From Algorimicrobium hallyeonense (GTDB lineage Bacteria > Bacteroidota > Bacteroidia > Flavobacteriales > Flavobacteriaceae): a stretch of 64,000 nucleotides of DNA. A program made the position numbers and the translations under genes. The notes under the pieces are model-generated. The model worked only from the letters and a program-made list of their open reading frames with translations. It was not told where the DNA came from and made no database searches. The DNA is taken from contig NZ_JBHSLA010000005.1 in NCBI RefSeq assembly GCF_042657385.1, forward strand, positions 193,890 through 257,889. Direction: 5' to 3'. Below, piece after piece: positions 37,291-46,800 of the stretch (position 1 is its first letter; every line of letters begins with the position of its first letter).

Positions 37291-37974
37291 TTACGGCGTG
37301 GAATTGGACACTTGTAATAGTTTGCCGTTATAGTATTTTTGACCGGTTGTAGAAAAGTCAAAAATATAATTTGCCATAGATTTTGGTGTCATGGGCACTT
37401 CAAATCCTGGAAACGCCTCTTCAAGCATTTCCGTTTGAACAGCGCCCAATGCTAATACATTAAAACAGATACCCGTTTCTTTATATTCCTCTGCCCATAA
37501 TTCTGTTAAGGTTATAACAGCTCCTTTACTGGAGCTATAAGCTGCAAGGCCAGGAAATTTCATACTACCTTGAACGCCACCCATTGAGCTAATAGTTAGC
37601 ACATGACTTTGAGTTTTCATAAAAGGCAATATAACACGTGTCATCTCTGCAACGCCAAACACATTGGTTTTATATACGAATTCAAAATCTTCCAATGTGG
37701 TTTCCGAAAAGGGTTTATTGAGAAGTGCACCGGCATTATTAATTAGAATATCTACGTGGCCCCATTCGTTTTTCACAAAGGTTTCCACTTTATGAAAGTC
37801 CGCTTTTTTTGATAAATCGAAAGGAAAAGCCGTTACATTAAGCAGCTTTAAGTCTAAAATGGGTTTTGCATTTCTTGACAATGCTAAAACTTGATAGCCT
37901 TTTTCTGAAAACTGTTTGACTAATTCAAACCCAATTCCTCTACTTGTTCCCGTAATTATAACATGTTTACTCAT
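37291..37974 (-). CDS. Short-chain dehydrogenase/reductase
   Basis: The 227-residue SDR has the cofactor loop GTSRGIGFE near the N-terminus, the structural INNAGAL motif, a catalytic Ser in LTISSMGGVQGS and YSSSKG (YxxxK). Substrate unknown. Its start overlaps the end of the M28 peptidase gene by 8 bases, so the pair is co-transcribed on the minus strand. Confidence 0.88.
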   Translation of the reverse strand: MSKHVIITGTSRGIGFELVKQFSEKGYQVLALSRNAKPILDLKLLNVTAFPFDLSKKADFHKVETFVKNEWGHVDILINNAGALLNKPFSETTLEDFEFVYKTNVFGVAEMTRVILPFMKTQSHVLTISSMGGVQGSMKFPGLAAYSSSKGAVITLTELWAEEYKETGICFNVLALGAVQTEMLEEAFPGFEVPMTPKSMANYIFDFSTTGQKYYNGKLLQVSNSTP

Positions 37975-38932
37975 CGTGCATTTTAATTTCTTGGGTTGCC
38001 GTATTACTCATTTTTTCAATACCTGGAATTAATTGATTAATTAAACTCGCCATGTGGTCATAATCCAATTTATCTATTTCGTCACCAACATGATGGTAGA
38101 AATCATAATTTGATAAATCGCAAGACGAAATAGTATGTGAAGGCATTTTAAACACGTCATAAAACGGATAATTATCGGATGCTTTAAATAAATTGTATTG
38201 TTTAGCCACTTCAGATTCTCCTAAAAAATTAGCCCCTACATAAGCGTTAATTTTTTCAGCCATATTGGACTTACCATAACCCGTTAAAAAAGCTACATAG
38301 TCGCGATCTTTAAAAGGCACACCAATCATTTCCATATTTACTACTGTATATAATTTAGCGTTTTCATCTTTGAGTCTATTAGCTAAATGTTTAGAGCCCA
38401 ATAAGCCCATTTCTTCCGCCGAAAACAACACAAACATTAAACTACGTTTATTGGATTTTTTAGCTCCAAAATAGCGCGCCATGGCCAAAACGGATGATGT
38501 TCCCGCGGCATTATCATTGGCGCCATTAGCAATTGAATCGGATTCAACCATTTTAGCTTTCGTTCCAATATGATCATAATGGGCACCAATAATGATAATT
38601 TCATTTTTTAGCGTTGCATCGGTTCCCTCTAAAAACCCTACAACGTTATAGGCATCCATTTCTTGAACTTTAAAATGATCCCGATAGGTATCATAATAAG
38701 GTTTAACACCAAACTCTTTTAATTGCTTTTCAATATAATTTGCAGAAACGTCTATACCCACACTTCCCGTACCACGGCCCATTTGATCATCGGATGCCAG
38801 GAAAGAAACGGTTTCCTTGACCTCACTAGCTGTTATAGAAATATTTTCAACAGTTTTAACTTGATGATTTTCTTGTTTTGCCTTACAGCTAAAAATACTG
38901 ATAGCAACAAATAATAAAATGAGCTTTTTCAT
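37967..38932 (-). CDS. M28-family zinc aminopeptidase, lipoprotein
   Basis: The protein has a lipoprotein signal (MKKLILLFVAISIFSC, lipobox IFSC) and the two-zinc M28 fold: GAHYDHIG (His/Asp), ANDNAAGTSSVLAMAR (bridging Asp), FSAEEMGLLGSKHLA (catalytic Glu) and VNMEMIGVPF, with the C-terminal YDFYHHVGDEIDKLDYDHM (core FYHHVGDEIDKL). A longer frame from 38992 starts with a polar stretch without a signal, so the ATG at 38930-38932 is preferred. The enzyme probably trims peptides in the periplasm or outer membrane. It overlaps the downstream SDR gene. Confidence 0.9.
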   Translation of the reverse strand: MKKLILLFVAISIFSCKAKQENHQVKTVENISITASEVKETVSFLASDDQMGRGTGSVGIDVSANYIEKQLKEFGVKPYYDTYRDHFKVQEMDAYNVVGFLEGTDATLKNEIIIIGAHYDHIGTKAKMVESDSIANGANDNAAGTSSVLAMARYFGAKKSNKRSLMFVLFSAEEMGLLGSKHLANRLKDENAKLYTVVNMEMIGVPFKDRDYVAFLTGYGKSNMAEKINAYVGANFLGESEVAKQYNLFKASDNYPFYDVFKMPSHTISSCDLSNYDFYHHVGDEIDKLDYDHMASLINQLIPGIEKMSNTATQEIKMHDE

Positions 38933-39111
38933 GAGTAAATTTTTATTGTCTGTCTTTTGCAGACTCGTTTTTTGGTTTTGGTTCCAATACATCTCGGAAC
39001 TGTTTCTATAAATTATTACCTTATTAAGAAATGCTTCAAATAAGCTTGCTTTCTTAAACTAAATGACATGTTTGGCGATAAAATTATTGACCTTTGATTA
39101 AAGTTTAAATA

Positions 39112-39144
39112 TAAAAAAATCCTGCTTGGTTTAGCAGGATTTTC
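39112..39144 (-). terminator. Terminator of pdhC
   Basis: The stem AAATCCTGC/GCAGGATTT closes an 8-base loop and has A and T tails. It lies 34 bases after the pdhC stop. Confidence 0.8.
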
Positions 39145-39177
39145 TAAATATATAAGGTTATACTTTTTAATTATAAA

Positions 39178-40884
39178 TTACACTAACATGGTTATTGGAT
39201 TCTCAATATAACCTTTTAAAGTTAAAAGAAATTCCGATCCTGTAGCGCCATCAACCGTTCTGTGATCGCAAGCCATGGTTAACTTCATGGTATTTCCTAC
39301 AACTACTTGGCCATTTTTTACAACCGGCTTTTCTAAAATAGCGCCAACAGATAAAATAGCAGAGTTTGGCTGATTGATAATAGATGTAAAACTTTCAATT
39401 CCAAACATACCCAAATTAGAAATGGTAAACGTACTGCCTTCCATTTCTTGAGGCGTTAATTTCTTGTTTTTCGCTTTTCCTGCATATTCCCTAACAGCAG
39501 CGCCAATTTGAGGTAAGGATTGCTCATTTGCAAAACGCACCACAGGTACCACTAATCCGTCTGAAACTGCAACCGCAACACCAATATGAACGTGATTATT
39601 TAGTTTCATTTTATCATCAAACCATTGTGAGTTTACTTGTGGATGCTTCTTTAAAGCCAAGGCACAAGCCTTTACAATAATATCGTTATATGAAATTTTT
39701 ATATCTGGAATGGAATTGTATTGCTCACGGAACGCCATAGCATTTTCCATATCAAACTCCACATTTAAATAGTAATGTGGTGCCGTAAATTTAGATTCTG
39801 CTAAGCGCTTGGCAATTACTTTACGCATTTGCGAATGTTTCACCTCATCAAAATCCTCTTCACCTGTTGGTACAAATTTCCCAACAGCTGCTGCGGAGGT
39901 TGCGCTAGGCTTAAAGTTCTCGACATCGCGTTTTACAATACGTCCATTTTCGGCAGATCCTGTTATTTGTGAAATATCTATTCCGCGTTCTTCAGCCATT
40001 TTTTTAGCTAATGGCGAAATGAATACGCGTCCGCTTGAATTTGACGTAGAAGATGAACTTGATGATTCTCTGCTTTCGCTCTGAATGACCGTTTCTTTTT
40101 TAGGCTCTTTTTTATCTTCTTTTTTTGGTTCTGATTTTTCTGCTTTCGGCTGATCTTCTTGTTTATCTGAAGTTCCTTCCGCTTTAAAGTTTTTAGCAAC
40201 AGCTGAAACATCTGTTCCTTCTGGACCAATAATAGCTAAAAGGGCATCTACCTTTGCCGTTTCGCCTTCCTCTAAACCGACATGTAATAAAGTACCAGAT
40301 TGAAAAGATTCGAATTCCATAGTGGCTTTGTCAGTTTCAATTTCTGCTAAAATTTCACCTTCTTCAACCGTATCACCAATTTTTTTCAACCAGGTAGCAA
40401 CGGTCCCTTCTTCCATAGTGTCACTTAATCGTGGCATGGTAACTACGGTTACACCTTCTGGTAATTCAGTTTCCTTGTCTGTATCGTCTTTAGAAGAATC
40501 TTCAGCGTCTTTACCTTCAGATTTATCTTCTGACTCTTTTTTAGACTCATTTTCAGAATTGTCCTCGTCTGCATCCGCAGATTCAGATGTATCTTCTTCT
40601 TTTTTGGTTGTTGAATCACCTTTTATCAAATCTGAAATATCTTCACCTTCCTCGCCAATAATAGCCAAAAGCTCATCTACTTTAGTTGTTTCTCCTTCTT
40701 GAACACCAATATGTAATAAGGTGCCTTCGTGAAACGATTCAAATTCCATCGTGGCTTTATCAGTTTCAATTTCAGCAAGGATATCACCTTCTTCTATCTT
40801 ATCTCCAACTTGCTTCAACCACGTGGCAACGGTACCTTCTTCCATGGTATCGCTTAAACGTGGCATATTTATAATTTCAGCCAT
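39178..40884 (-). CDS. pdhC: Pyruvate dehydrogenase E2, dihydrolipoamide acetyltransferase
   Basis: E2 of the pyruvate dehydrogenase complex moves the acetyl group to CoA. The 568-residue protein has two nearly identical lipoyl domains (about 1-80 and 145-222, each with MPRLSDTMEEGTVATWL and the lipoyl Lys in ETDKATMEF), joined by a strongly acidic linker (DADEDNSENESKKESEDKSE), then a Lys/Ser-rich linker, a peripheral subunit-binding domain (FISPLAKKMAEERGIDIS) and the acetyltransferase domain ending ACDHRTVDGATG (His-x3-Asp-Gly). It starts 3 bases after pdhA. The pdhB gene (E1 beta) is not in this window. Confidence 0.96.
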   Translation of the reverse strand: MAEIINMPRLSDTMEEGTVATWLKQVGDKIEEGDILAEIETDKATMEFESFHEGTLLHIGVQEGETTKVDELLAIIGEEGEDISDLIKGDSTTKKEEDTSESADADEDNSENESKKESEDKSEGKDAEDSSKDDTDKETELPEGVTVVTMPRLSDTMEEGTVATWLKKIGDTVEEGEILAEIETDKATMEFESFQSGTLLHVGLEEGETAKVDALLAIIGPEGTDVSAVAKNFKAEGTSDKQEDQPKAEKSEPKKEDKKEPKKETVIQSESRESSSSSSTSNSSGRVFISPLAKKMAEERGIDISQITGSAENGRIVKRDVENFKPSATSAAAVGKFVPTGEEDFDEVKHSQMRKVIAKRLAESKFTAPHYYLNVEFDMENAMAFREQYNSIPDIKISYNDIIVKACALALKKHPQVNSQWFDDKMKLNNHVHIGVAVAVSDGLVVPVVRFANEQSLPQIGAAVREYAGKAKNKKLTPQEMEGSTFTISNLGMFGIESFTSIINQPNSAILSVGAILEKPVVKNGQVVVGNTMKLTMACDHRTVDGATGSEFLLTLKGYIENPITMLV

Positions 40885-40887
40885 TGT

Positions 40888-41886
40888 TTATAGTTTATGT
40901 TGTATGAATGGGTAATCTTCTTGATCGTAAACAGCGTCGTACATCACGTTCTTTTCTGGATACGGCGAATCTTCGGCAAACTTTTCACATTCGTCCACTA
41001 AAGCTCTCACACGTTTATCAATTACTTTAATTTCTGCTTCGGTAGCGTATTTCTTTTCAAGAATAATTTCTTTTACTTGGGTAATTGGATCAATTTTCTT
41101 GTATTCGGCAACCTCATCTTTGGTTCTATAATGCTGCGCATCACTCATGGAATGTCCTCTATAACGGTAGGTTTTAAGCTCTAAAAATGTAGGGCCATCT
41201 CCACGTCTAGCGCGTTGAATAGCTTCATCAAACGCTTCCGCTACTTTTATTGGATTCATACCATCTACAGGGCCGCAAGGCATTTCGTAGCCTAAACCAA
41301 GCTTCCAAATATCGGTATGGTTGGCTGTACGTTCAACAGAGGTTCCCATGGCGTAGCCATTATTTTCACAAACAAAAACAACTGGCAATTTCCAAAGCAT
41401 AGCCATGTTGAAGGTTTCGTGAAGTGAACCTTGTCTAGCAGCACCATCACCAAAACAACATAGTGTAACGGCATCACGATCATGATACTTATCTCCAAAT
41501 GCAATACCGGCACCTAATGGAATTTGACCACCAACAATACCGTGACCACCATAAAATCGGTGTTCTTTTGAAAAAATATGCATGGAGCCACCTAGTCCTT
41601 GAGAGGTACCTGTTGCTTTACCATATAGTTCCGCCATAACACGTTTAGGGTCCACACCCATACCAATTGGCTGAACGTGATTTCTATACGCAGTTATCAT
41701 TTTATCTTTGGTTAAATCCATAGCATGCAAAGCGCCTGCTAATATGGCCTCTTGACCATTATATAAATGAAGAAATCCTCTTACTTTTTGTTGAATGTAA
41801 ACGGCTGCTAGTTTGTCTTCAAACTTTCTCCAGAAATACATGTCCTCATACCACTTTAGGTATACTTCTTTGGTTATCTTTTGCAT
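40888..41886 (-). CDS. pdhA: Pyruvate dehydrogenase E1 component, alpha subunit
   Basis: The E1 alpha subunit binds thiamine diphosphate and decarboxylates pyruvate. The 332 residues have the THDP motif GDGAARQGSLHETFNMAMLWKLPVVFVCENN (cores GDGAARQG and VCENN), the regulatory loop YRYRGHSMSDA and EERxx helices near the start. It precedes pdhC by three bases. A -7 box TACTTTTG lies upstream (41916-41923). Confidence 0.96.
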   Translation of the reverse strand: MQKITKEVYLKWYEDMYFWRKFEDKLAAVYIQQKVRGFLHLYNGQEAILAGALHAMDLTKDKMITAYRNHVQPIGMGVDPKRVMAELYGKATGTSQGLGGSMHIFSKEHRFYGGHGIVGGQIPLGAGIAFGDKYHDRDAVTLCCFGDGAARQGSLHETFNMAMLWKLPVVFVCENNGYAMGTSVERTANHTDIWKLGLGYEMPCGPVDGMNPIKVAEAFDEAIQRARRGDGPTFLELKTYRYRGHSMSDAQHYRTKDEVAEYKKIDPITQVKEIILEKKYATEAEIKVIDKRVRALVDECEKFAEDSPYPEKNVMYDAVYDQEDYPFIQHKL

Positions 41887-41915
41887 TGGTTACGTTAATT
41901 TGATAAACGAATAAA

Positions 41916-41923
41916 CAAAAGTA
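41916..41923 (-). promoter_or_regulatory. -7 box of pdhA-pdhC
   Basis: The minus strand reads TACTTTTG (TAnnTTTG) 30 bases before the pdhA ATG, with a TTCG-like -33 region about 20 bases farther up. Confidence 0.45.
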
Positions 41924-41997
41924 ACACTTTACTTATTAACGAAAAAACCGAAAATCGTAAAAATTACGATAAACCTCACTTTATGAAGTTAAAAGCT

Positions 41998-42480
41998 TTA
42001 AAGAAAGGTTTTATCGAAAATTAAGGGTAATAGATTGGCAAGCGATTCTGATTTTACCACCTTCCCTGTTTCACCCATAAAATAGATTTCAATAGGTGCG
42101 TTTTGTTTCACTTCATATTCGGCAATTGCTTGACGGCATGCTCCACACGGTGGAATTGGCGCCATAGTATGCTTAATATTAGAACCTGCAATAATAGCCA
42201 TTCTAACTACTTTAGCATCGGGAAATTGGGAGCCTGCATAATAAATAGCTGTACGTTCGGCACATAATCCAGACGGATACGATGCATTTTCCTGATTATT
42301 ACCTGTAATAATTTCATCATTGTCTAGCAATAAGGCTGCCCCAACACTAAAGTTAGAGTACGGGGAATAGGCTCTACTTCTAGCTTCAGAAGCTTGTGTC
42401 ATTAAAGATGCTACCGCTTCTGGCAACTCATCAAAATCATCATAAACCTGAAGAATGGATTCAATTTTTATTTCTTTCAT
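41998..42480 (-). CDS. cdd: Cytidine deaminase
   Basis: Cdd converts cytidine or deoxycytidine to uridine or deoxyuridine in pyrimidine salvage. The 160 residues show SRAYSPYSNFSVGAALL, the zinc motif SGLCAERTAIYYA (Cys and catalytic Glu) and PPCGACRQAIAEY (two Cys ligands). A 27-residue N-terminal extension (MKEIKIESILQVYDDFDELP) is longer than in the E. coli-independent short class but common in flavobacteria. It ends 111 bases before pdhA. Confidence 0.94.
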   Translation of the reverse strand: MKEIKIESILQVYDDFDELPEAVASLMTQASEARSRAYSPYSNFSVGAALLLDNDEIITGNNQENASYPSGLCAERTAIYYAGSQFPDAKVVRMAIIAGSNIKHTMAPIPPCGACRQAIAEYEVKQNAPIEIYFMGETGKVVKSESLANLLPLIFDKTFL

Positions 42481-42520
42481 AATCTATTTATATTTACGAA
42501 ATTAAGAAACTATATGAGAC

Positions 42521-42552
42521 AAAAAAACTATTGCGGTTTGCAATAGTTTTTT
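42521..42552. terminator. Terminator of porV
   Basis: The stem AAAACTATTGC/GCAATAGTTTT with loop GGTTT lies 20 bases past the porV stop; A/T runs on both sides make it able to act in either direction. Confidence 0.85.
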
Positions 42553-42572
42553 GTTTTATTCCTATATATATT

Positions 42573-43817
42573 TTAATACTCTCTATATGTTCCAGGTCCT
42601 AAATTAAACGTTAATGAAAAACGCAACGTATTTTCTAAAGGACTATTTACTTGTGACGCCGAGAATAAGTATGATAAATCGATACCAATTACATTATACT
42701 TAAAGCCAGCACCAATGGCGAAAAATTGTCTCGCTCCTTTTGTTGAACTTTCATGGAAATATCCCGCTCTAAAACCAAAGGAATCTTGATACATATATTC
42801 CGCGCCTAAAGCCCATGTCCATTCTTGCATTTCTTCACTAAATCCGCCTGGTGCATCACCAAAGGACTGAAACATACCTTTAAAAAAGCCTACGTTTGGA
42901 TCTTTACCTTCTATAATAAGATTTGTAGCTACGGGATTATTTCTATCTAAATCATCAATATCTTCATCATATTGGCCATTTCCATTGTTATCAGTATAAT
43001 TAAATTCCGTACCATAAATAGGAGGTGTTGGCACCAACAATTTGGTAACTTCACCTGTTATAGATACTTTATTAAAATCATCTAATATAAAATCGAAGCC
43101 ACCACCTAAACGCAAGGTTGTAGGTTGAAAGTTTTCTTGACCACCTTCATCATATTTAAAGGTAGGTCCAATATTTTGAATGGCAAATCCCAAACGAGTA
43201 CGACCATTAAAGGTGGCATAGGCTTGCTCTTCACTTTGGTAATACCCCGAAATATCCACACCAAATGTACTTGCTGGAATGGCATCTGCATCAATTGCTC
43301 CAATTTTTAAATCAGACCGTAAATAACGCATAGCCACAGACATAGCAAACTGCTCACTTAATTTTAAGGAGTAGGATGCATCAATGGTCATTTCGTTTGG
43401 TTTTTCAATAAGTGCTTGAGAAAATTCATCTTGAACTAACTCAATTTCACCTAAAGAGAAATATCTAAAACTAGCAGCAAAAGCACTACGTTCGTTTATT
43501 CTGTTGAAGTAGGTTAAATTACCTAAAAATATATCTTTTACTAAACTACTTAAGTAGGGTGTATAACTAACACCAATACCTTGTTTTGTTTCTGAAAACG
43601 CATATTTGGACGGGTTCCATTGTTGTGAAAACACATCGACGCCAGTAGCAACTCCCATATCTCCCATGGATGCTGCGCGCGCATCGGCAGCAATTAACAC
43701 AAATGGTAAACCTGTGGTAATTACACGCGAATCATTTGTATTTGGTAAAACAACTGTTTGCGCATATATCTGGTGTGCAAAAACAAGAGTAAATAGTATT
43801 AAAATTTGATTTTTCAT
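42573..43817 (-). CDS. porV: Type IX secretion system outer-membrane shuttle protein PorV
   Basis: PorV (LptO) is a 14-strand barrel that carries T9SS cargo from the translocon to the PorU sortase. The 414-residue protein has a signal peptide (to YAQ), then the family start LPFVLIAADARAASMGDMGVATGVDVFSQQWNPSKYAFS (cores ADARAASMGDMG and QQWNPSKY), beta-barrel segments and a Phe-containing end strand FSLTFNLGPG. It is read from its own promoter inside the end of porU (43835-43864), and a terminator follows. PorU is adjacent on the same strand. Confidence 0.95.
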   Translation of the reverse strand: MKNQILILFTLVFAHQIYAQTVVLPNTNDSRVITTGLPFVLIAADARAASMGDMGVATGVDVFSQQWNPSKYAFSETKQGIGVSYTPYLSSLVKDIFLGNLTYFNRINERSAFAASFRYFSLGEIELVQDEFSQALIEKPNEMTIDASYSLKLSEQFAMSVAMRYLRSDLKIGAIDADAIPASTFGVDISGYYQSEEQAYATFNGRTRLGFAIQNIGPTFKYDEGGQENFQPTTLRLGGGFDFILDDFNKVSITGEVTKLLVPTPPIYGTEFNYTDNNGNGQYDEDIDDLDRNNPVATNLIIEGKDPNVGFFKGMFQSFGDAPGGFSEEMQEWTWALGAEYMYQDSFGFRAGYFHESSTKGARQFFAIGAGFKYNVIGIDLSYLFSASQVNSPLENTLRFSLTFNLGPGTYREY

Positions 43818-43834
43818 GTATTGATTTTATTTAG

Positions 43835-43864
43835 CAAATATAACGTATTATTAAAGTATTACAA
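43835..43864 (-). promoter_or_regulatory. Promoter of porV inside porU end
   Basis: On the minus strand TTG is followed by 19 bases and TATATTTG, ending 18 bases before the porV ATG. The -33 element lies within the porU stop region, so porV can be made without reading through porU. Confidence 0.6.
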
Positions 43865-46800
43865 GTTTCTCAATTTTTTCAACGGATTTATTTAATAGTG
43901 GCGATCTTACGGTTAGTTTATAGATATAAACACCTTTTCCAATTTTATCTCCAAAATCGTCACGACCATCCCAAACAATATCTCGTGATAAAGCGGAAGT
44001 ACCTTTTCCACAACATTCGGAAGAATTGGTTTGTCCATTGATTGTTTTCACCAATTTACCCGAAACGGTGAATATCTGTACTGAAACGTCTAAAGCATCC
44101 GAACTATTGTGATTAAACCAAAACTCGGTGTAATTAACAAAAGGATTTGGGTAATTTAAAACATTTTCGATAACAAGGCTCTGATTCTCGTCATGTACCA
44201 CAAATTGAATTTCTGAAACAGATGAGTTATTATACACATCCCACGCTTTCACTGTTAGTGTGTGTAGTCCTGGCGCTATATCGCGCAGTGGAAAATTGGC
44301 AGTACCACGCTGATAATCATCAATTTCAGTTTGATAATAATCATTTAACACAAACGGATTCGTTTCGTCTCCATCTAAAATAGCCACAATGTCATGACCA
44401 ATTCCACTAGCGGTGTTAATTCCGTTTTCATCTTCCAATTTGACTAATAAACTAGGCGACTTATTGGTAATTCCACCAGACACGAAGTTTTCATCATTCA
44501 TATACAACTGAATAACGGGCCCGATGGCATCTTCCGGAGCATCTTGATTTAGCCCCCCTATTATTATAGAGCTACTATTAGCGCCCGATTGATCATCGAG
44601 TGCATTGGTTTTTTTCGCATAAAAACTAATACGGCCATTACCTTCTGGAATACCTATATCTCTTGGCACTATAAATTCAAATTCAAATTGCCCATTGGTA
44701 ATAGAAGCTTGACCTCTAAAGATTGTGGCGCCCAGCGTTTCAAAATCCATTTTAATAAGCTGACCACCTTCTTGAACATTATCATTTGCTAAAGTAGTAC
44801 GCTGTATCTTTTTGTCATATATATTAACCGAAAGCACACCATTGTAATTTGAAAGTACATTACCCGTTAAATCCGTTACTTCTCCAGCTAATTTAGCACG
44901 ACTTAATGCCTTTAATGTTGGTGTTGGTTGATTAACAGGAACATCATTAACAGCTGTTAATCGCACATTTGGTTTCGGGAATGTTAATTTCATAGCTGGG
45001 TCACCTATAAAGAACACCAAGCGTCTTTGACCAATTCCTGAAATGCCCGAACTAACTTTGGTTAACCTTAAGGCTTCAGCCATACTTGGGTACTCATCAT
45101 CTGCGTAATCATCATCTGGATTATAGGAAAATAAGTACTCCGTTAGGGCAATATTAAAGGAAATACCAACGCTCACAAAAATTTGACGTGTGGTTGTAAT
45201 CAGTCCAATGGCACCACCATCTTTATTCCAATAGGTGTATTCACCTGCTGTAGGACGGAATGGGTTGTCAAAACGTGTATATTCACAGGTTACCGTTACA
45301 AAGCAATTAAGCTTACATACATTATTTAAGTTCTGCGCATCGGGTTTTTCAAAAATTCGTTCTTTAGTCAGACCATCTTCACCGCCATGTCCAAAATAAT
45401 TCACCACTAAAACACCGCTTTCAATAGCATTGACCATGGCCGTTTTTACCGCGGGATACGTATTACCTCCAGCTGAAGATTGCTGAACAAAGGCATCCGA
45501 ATGAATTTTAGTTACATTTATAAAGCTTTTTTCTGCTGTAATATTATCGCCAATGGTATTGGTTGTTAATTGAATATCTTTTTCCCAAGATTCATCCACA
45601 TCATCAGAAATTACAACCACATTATTACGCCAATTTCCATACGAGGCTTCTACGTAATACGACGCCACTTTATCTACCATTTCTGATGCTTGTTGAGGCG
45701 AATCTGCTAAAATACGACCAACAGCAATGTCTAATTTATCGGATGTTTGCATTTCACCTTCATTGGGATCCATCATGCCATAAAAATCATCTGAAACAAA
45801 CGAGCTCGTTAAATTAAAACTATCATAGGCATGCCATGAAGGAATTATGTTGGTGTTATTTGGTATTCTGTCTTTATAATCAAAAGACCCATCACCAAAT
45901 AAACATAAATATTTTAATCGTCTTTCCGGTGAACTGGCATTATCATAAACATATTTCACAAAATTCCGAATAGCTCCTATATCTTGAGCGCCTGGTCCAA
46001 ATTCTAAATAAATATTACTTAAGTTAACCACTTTAACATTCAATCCATACTGCGCTCTATTAATTTGAGCTAAACGTTCGGCTTGGCCAACCATGTCACC
46101 ACGCGCAATAATTATATAATCTATATCTTCAAAAACGCCTTGTGCATTATTAAAAATAGACCCTTTTAAATTTTGATTGCTTACATAAGGATTTGAAACC
46201 ATGATGGGTTCATGAAAACTAGGTGCAGCTACTACAGCATATTTCTTTAAGGAACCTAAATTGGATGTAAAGGAAATAGTTGAGTTTGAACCTGTATTAC
46301 TATAATTCCTAATATTATAAATATCCGTTATGTCCCATACCTCATTCACTTGTGTGGCGTTTGTAAGAGTATACTGCCCAATACCAGATGCTCCTGCAAC
46401 GGCACGGTTATAGAACACAAACTGACCACCTGCAAATTTTAATTCGCGTGTCGCTTCCAAGGAGATATAATCTAAATAACCCAAGGCGGAAGGGTTACCA
46501 CCATTATTATAATCTAGTGTAATAGCAATATTTGCATTCGACACATTTACATTACCATTAAATACGGATTCACTTACTAACGTTGTTTCTGTAACAGCCG
46601 GAATGGTTAAATTAGCTACAGATGTGGCATTTACCTTCAAATCCATAGTTGTAGGAATTTCAGATGTAGATGCTACATACGTTGTTAGTCTTACAGGAAT
46701 TGAAGGTACAATATTTGGAAATGAAAAATCGAAGGTTTGCGAGGTTTCAATATCAAATCTGTTTCCAAACCAACGTCTACCCACACTTGCTAAATTGTAT

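Noticed and set aside
40322..40702. Ser-rich plus-strand frame of 126 residues
   Set aside because: It is the complement of the acidic linker of pdhC, so its serine-rich look comes from the antisense reading of Glu/Asp codons.
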